Shown here in pieces: positions 5,848 to 8,930 of a stretch of DNA of 8,930 nucleotides. Source of the stretch: Desulfobacteraceae bacterium. GTDB taxonomy: Bacteria > Desulfobacterota > Desulfobacteria > Desulfobacterales > SURF-7. The stretch's first letter is position 1, and the number at the start of each line of letters is the position of its first letter. Position numbers and translations under genes: made by a program. The DNA is taken from positions 1 to 8,930 of the forward strand of contig JAUXBD010000027.1 of the NCBI GenBank assembly GCA_030619585.1, in the 5' to 3' direction. Below the pieces are notes generated by a model, which was not told the origin of the DNA, did not search any database, and saw only the letters and a list, made by a program, of their open reading frames with translations.

Positions 5848-8757
5848 TCACAGCACTTTTTTAAGAAACCGTCCTGTATAGCTCTTTTGTGATTTAGCCA
5901 CTTTTTCCGGCGAACCTTTTGCAACCACCCGCCCCCCTTTGGTTCCTCCCTCAGGCCCAAGATCAATAATCCAGTCTGCACTCTTGATTACATCCAGGTT
6001 GTGTTCAATGACAACCACAGTATTTCCGGAGTTCACCAGCCGCTGCAATACATTAAGCAGCATCCTTATATCTTCAAAATGAAGGCCTGTTGTGGGTTCA
6101 TCAAGCATATACAGTGTGCGGCCAGTGTCTCTTTTTGTCAGCTCCCGTGCGAGTTTGATCCTTTGCGCTTCACCTCCTGAAAGTGTGGTGGCTGGCTGAC
6201 CGAGTTTTATGTATGCAAGCCCCACCTGCATAAGAGTATCAAGGATTGCCCTGATTTTCGGATGATGTTCAAAAACACCCATGGCCTGACGAACGGAAAG
6301 GCCAAGGATATCTGCTATGGAGTGCCCTTTATAAAGCACTTCCAGGGTCGCTTTATTAAATCTCTTTGCTTTGCATACCTCGCAAGGGACAAACACATCT
6401 GCAAGAAAATGCATCTCAACTTTTATATAACCGTCTCCTTTGCAATGCTCACACCGTCCGACTTTCACATTAAAAGAAAACCGCCCCTTTTTGTATCCGC
6501 GAGCCCTTGATTCCGGAAGCATTGAGAAAAGTTCCCGTATATGATCAAACACCTTTGTGTATGTTGCAGGGTTGCTTCTGGGTGTGCGGCCGATAGCTTT
6601 CTGGTCTATGTTTATCACCTTGTCAAGATGTTCCAGGCCTTCAATACCCTCATGCTTTCCCACTTCAAGTATGCTTGAGTGCAGCTTTTGTGAAAGGGCC
6701 GGGTAGAGGATCTGGTTTGTGAGGGTTGATTTCCCGGCGCCTGAAACCCCGGTAATTGTTACAAAAAGGCCACAAGGAATTTTAACCGTAATATTTGCAA
6801 GATTGTTCTCAGATGCTTTTTTAATATTTATCCATTTATTGCCCGCTGTTTTCGGCGTCCGCCTTTTTGATGGAACTTTGATCTCCTCTTTTCCGCTTAG
6901 GTAGCGCCCGGTCAAAGATGCTTTATTCCTCTTGATCTGTAAGGGAGTGCCCTGGGCAACCACCTGTCCTCCCAGAAGACCGGCGCCAGGCCCAATATCA
7001 AGTACCCAGTCTGCGAATTCAATTGTCTCCTGATCATGCTCGACGATTATCAAAGTATTACCTATATCTCGCAGATGGCCCAGGGTTTTTAAAAGCTTTA
7101 TATTATCTCTCTGGTGCAGCCCAATAGAGGGTTCATCCAGGATATACAAAACCCCTGTTAGTTCCGATCCCACCTGTGATGCAAGGCGTATCCTCTGGGA
7201 CTCGCCCCCTGAAAGCGTAGGCCCTGTACGGTCAAGGGTCAGATAGCCAAGGCCCACATTTATCAAAAAACCAAGACGGTTTGATATCTCTTTTAACAGT
7301 TCTCCCGCTATAAATTTACTGCTACCGATTAGTTTTAAGGATTTAAAAAAATCATAACTATCCTTAATAGACATCTTTGTAATATCTATAATGGAAAGTC
7401 CGTCAATTAGTACATTAAGCACCTCGGGCTTTAACCTGCTGGACCTGCAAACAGAACATGCTTTTGATGACATGAACTTTGAATACCATTTCTTAGCGCC
7501 CTCCGATCTTGTCTGGAGGTACCTTCGCATCATGCTGTGTAAAAGCCCCTCATAATCAGTAGTAACAGCGCCTTTAATTTTCTCGGAATTCCAGTTGACA
7601 ACCATCTCCCTGCCTTTTGACCCCAAAAGGCACAGTTTTTTCTGTTTTTCAGGAAGATTCTTCCATGGTATGTCCAGATTAAGTCCGAACTGCTCCTCCA
7701 TGGCGCAAACTGTTTCAAACCCCCATGAACCCTTTTGTGTTCTCGGGTTTAGAAAATAGTTTTTCCAGGGTATAACAGCCCCTTGCCTTATGGAAAGATT
7801 CTTGTCTGGGATAATTTTGTCGGGATCCATTGACAGCACAGAACCCAGTCCGTTGCATTCCGGGCACATCCCCTGGGGTGAGTTGAAAGAAAAAAGCGGA
7901 GGATCAAGTTCAGGATAAGCAATATTGCAACAAGACCGGGCCTCGCTCATACGAATATCTTCTTTATCAAGTACATGAACCACAATCTGCCCTTTTCCCA
8001 ATTTAACCGCTGTCTCAACAGAATCGGTTAGGCGTTTTCGAAAATGCCCTCCTGTTTTAACAACAAGCCTGTCCACAACAACCTCTATATTATGTTTTTT
8101 ATTCTTTGAAAGACTCTGAACATCTGACAGGTCCTGCACAACACCATCAATCCGTATACGCCCATATCCTTCGCTTCTGAGCTCATCAAAAAGGTCCTTG
8201 TGCGCCCCCTTACGATTTTCAATAATGGGTGAAAGTAGAAGAATACGGGTAGATTCGGGTATTGAGAGAATCTGCATCACCATACTCTGGGCATCTCCCC
8301 TACCCACTTTTCTTCTGCACTTATGACAGTACTGAACACCGATTCTTGCAAAAAGCACCCTGAGATAGTCATAAACCTCGGTAATAGTGCCCACAGTTGA
8401 CCTGGGATTTTTACTTGCTGATTTCTGCTCTATGGATATGGTGGGGGAAAGCCCCCTTATAGTGTCATATTTAGGCTTTTCCATCTGTCCTAAAAACTGC
8501 CTCGCGTATGATGAGAGGGATTCAACATAACGCCTCTGGCCTTCTGCAAATATTGTGTCAAACGCAAGGCTCGATTTACCGGAACCAGATACACCGGTAA
8601 ATACAATCAGTTTCTTTTTTGGCAGTTCAACATGAACATTTTTAAGATTATGCTCCCTTGCCCCTTTTACAATAATACTATCATACTCAGAAGTTATAAA
8701 TTTCTTCTCATTCTTTGCTTTTTTCATTACTTGTTGTAATTTTCCCCTTTTTTTCAC
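5848..8757 (-). CDS. uvrA: Excinuclease ABC subunit A (UvrA)
   Basis: DNA-damage recognition ATPase of nucleotide excision repair; a UvrA dimer loads UvrB at lesions. The 969-residue protein is near full family length (about 940) plus a basic N-terminal extension of about 23 residues. ABC module I: Walker A GVSGSGKSS at 55-63, signature LSGGESQRIRLA at 515-526, Walker B LYILDEPSIGLH at 537-548. ABC module II: Walker A GVSGAGKST at 670-678, signature LSGGEAQRIKLA at 859-870, Walker B LYMLDEP at 882-888. Zinc module 1 is C144/C147 with C434/C437, module 3 is C769/C772 with C792/C795; both are complete. In module 2 the first pair is C276-C277 with nothing between, facing C298/C301. The GTG at 8755-8757 has a GAGAAG ribosome-like site 9 nt upstream; an ATG at 8725-8727 would give 959 residues and fits family starts better but has a poor ribosome site. 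No LexA box was recognised upstream. Confidence 0.98.
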   Translation of the reverse strand: MKKRGKLQQVMKKAKNEKKFITSEYDSIIVKGAREHNLKNVHVELPKKKLIVFTGVSGSGKSSLAFDTIFAEGQRRYVESLSSYARQFLGQMEKPKYDTIRGLSPTISIEQKSASKNPRSTVGTITEVYDYLRVLFARIGVQYCHKCRRKVGRGDAQSMVMQILSIPESTRILLLSPIIENRKGAHKDLFDELRSEGYGRIRIDGVVQDLSDVQSLSKNKKHNIEVVVDRLVVKTGGHFRKRLTDSVETAVKLGKGQIVVHVLDKEDIRMSEARSCCNIAYPELDPPLFSFNSPQGMCPECNGLGSVLSMDPDKIIPDKNLSIRQGAVIPWKNYFLNPRTQKGSWGFETVCAMEEQFGLNLDIPWKNLPEKQKKLCLLGSKGREMVVNWNSEKIKGAVTTDYEGLLHSMMRRYLQTRSEGAKKWYSKFMSSKACSVCRSSRLKPEVLNVLIDGLSIIDITKMSIKDSYDFFKSLKLIGSSKFIAGELLKEISNRLGFLINVGLGYLTLDRTGPTLSGGESQRIRLASQVGSELTGVLYILDEPSIGLHQRDNIKLLKTLGHLRDIGNTLIIVEHDQETIEFADWVLDIGPGAGLLGGQVVAQGTPLQIKRNKASLTGRYLSGKEEIKVPSKRRTPKTAGNKWINIKKASENNLANITVKIPCGLFVTITGVSGAGKSTLTNQILYPALSQKLHSSILEVGKHEGIEGLEHLDKVINIDQKAIGRTPRSNPATYTKVFDHIRELFSMLPESRARGYKKGRFSFNVKVGRCEHCKGDGYIKVEMHFLADVFVPCEVCKAKRFNKATLEVLYKGHSIADILGLSVRQAMGVFEHHPKIRAILDTLMQVGLAYIKLGQPATTLSGGEAQRIKLARELTKRDTGRTLYMLDEPTTGLHFEDIRMLLNVLQRLVNSGNTVVVIEHNLDVIKSADWIIDLGPEGGTKGGRVVAKGSPEKVAKSQKSYTGRFLKKVL

Positions 8758-8783
8758 ATAAGTTTTCTTCTCAAATCTTAAGC

Positions 8784-8812
8784 AGAATACATTTACCCAA
8801 GCGCTCTGTAAA
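8784..8812 (-). promoter_or_regulatory. uvrA: Sigma70-type promoter candidate for uvrA
   Basis: On the minus strand, TTTACA (8812-8807, 5 of 6 to TTGACA), a 17-bp spacer and TATTCT (8789-8784, 4 of 6 to TATAAT). Predicted start near 8777, giving a leader of about 20 nt before the GTG start, or about 50 nt before the ATG at 8727. No CTG-N10-CAG or other SOS-type palindrome overlaps it. The spacer contains AGCGCTT, as does the spacer of the PilZ promoter. Confidence 0.45.
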
Positions 8813-8833
8813 TTGCAATAGGCATGGTTGTTT

Positions 8834-8882
8834 GGGATTGAGGGAAGGGAGAATTGAGGAATTTAGGAATTGAAGTATTGAG
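8834..8882. repeat. Imperfect tandem repeat, about 16 bp per unit
   Basis: Two adjacent 16-bp units, 8851-8866 and 8867-8882, both begin GAATTGA and match at 13 of 16 positions. A third, more degenerate GGATTGAGG-type unit precedes them at about 8835-8850. The run is purine-rich on the plus strand (G, A and T with no C from 8834 to 8882), which sets it apart from the rest of the window. Confidence 0.55.
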
Positions 8883-8930
8883 ATATAAACTCTATAAATT
8901 AAGATAGATAGGATTCATTCAATTCCTAAA
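8862..8930. repeat. 13-bp perfect inverted repeat at window edge, likely part of a larger palindromic element
   Basis: TTTAGGAATTGAA (8862-8874) and its exact complement TTCAATTCCTAAA (8918-8930) enclose 43 bp of AT-rich sequence. The right arm runs into the last base of the window, so the repeat may extend. Arms of this kind flanking a non-coding spacer are typical of miniature inverted-repeat elements or of a bidirectional structure; no transposase or target duplication can be seen here. Confidence 0.5.

Noticed and set aside
5848..5900. Possible uvrA terminator downstream of the stop
   Set aside because: The 3' flank (5820-5847) is AT-rich without a GC-rich stem followed by T residues on the minus strand; left out.
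8758..8930. LexA/SOS box upstream of uvrA
   Set aside because: No CTG-N10-CAG, GAAC-N4-GTTC or similar palindrome near the promoter candidate; SOS control is not supported by the sequence.
1..8930. tRNA, rRNA, CRISPR array, transposase or phage genes
   Set aside because: No cloverleaf-like sequence, regularly spaced repeats or mobile-element proteins were recognised on either strand.

Overview
The window is AT-rich bacterial chromosome with compact, ordinary housekeeping genes and two longer regulatory gaps. The protein set (a DNA topoisomerase I with four zinc ribbons, a DUF2867-type SDR, a PilZ/acyltransferase-like protein with long low-complexity-free termini, and a UvrA carrying an extra zinc module) looks to me most like a Gram-negative anaerobe of the Desulfobacterota (Desulfobacterales-like). 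That placement is an impression from sequence flavour, not a database result.

Layout, left to right. Positions 1-831 (+) hold the 3' end of topA; its catalytic part lies outside the window. Three bases after its stop begins an NAD(P)-binding SDR with a C-terminal DUF2867 domain (835-2262, +), almost certainly cotranscribed with topA. A 529-bp gap (2263-2791) follows; it holds no credible gene but contains two good sigma70-type promoter candidates and several inverted repeats upstream of a stand-alone response-regulator receiver (2792-3169, +). Converging on it is a large PilZ-domain protein with an acyltransferase-like C-terminal half (3262-5373, -). Between the PilZ gene and a small, previously easy-to-miss Cys-rich ORF (5612-5791, +) lies a 238-bp divergent promoter region. 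The small ORF converges on uvrA (5848-8757, -). Upstream of uvrA are a promoter candidate and, at the window edge, an imperfect tandem repeat plus a 13-bp inverted repeat that looks like the start of a larger palindromic element cut by the window end.

How the genes may work together: topA and uvrA are DNA topology and repair housekeeping genes. The middle block (receiver, PilZ/acyltransferase-like protein, small Cys protein) is the accessory, signalling part: a phosphorelay output without an effector domain next to a probable cyclic-di-GMP receptor. A functional link between them is inferred only from adjacency. No tRNA, rRNA, CRISPR array, transposase or phage gene was seen. No strong GC-stem/T-tract terminator was found in any of the gaps. 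The most unusual direct observations are the missing two residues between the first cysteine pair of UvrA zinc module 2, the small CxxC/CxxxC protein, the tandem PilZ-like repeats with complementary motif losses, and the truncated palindromic element at 8834-8930.
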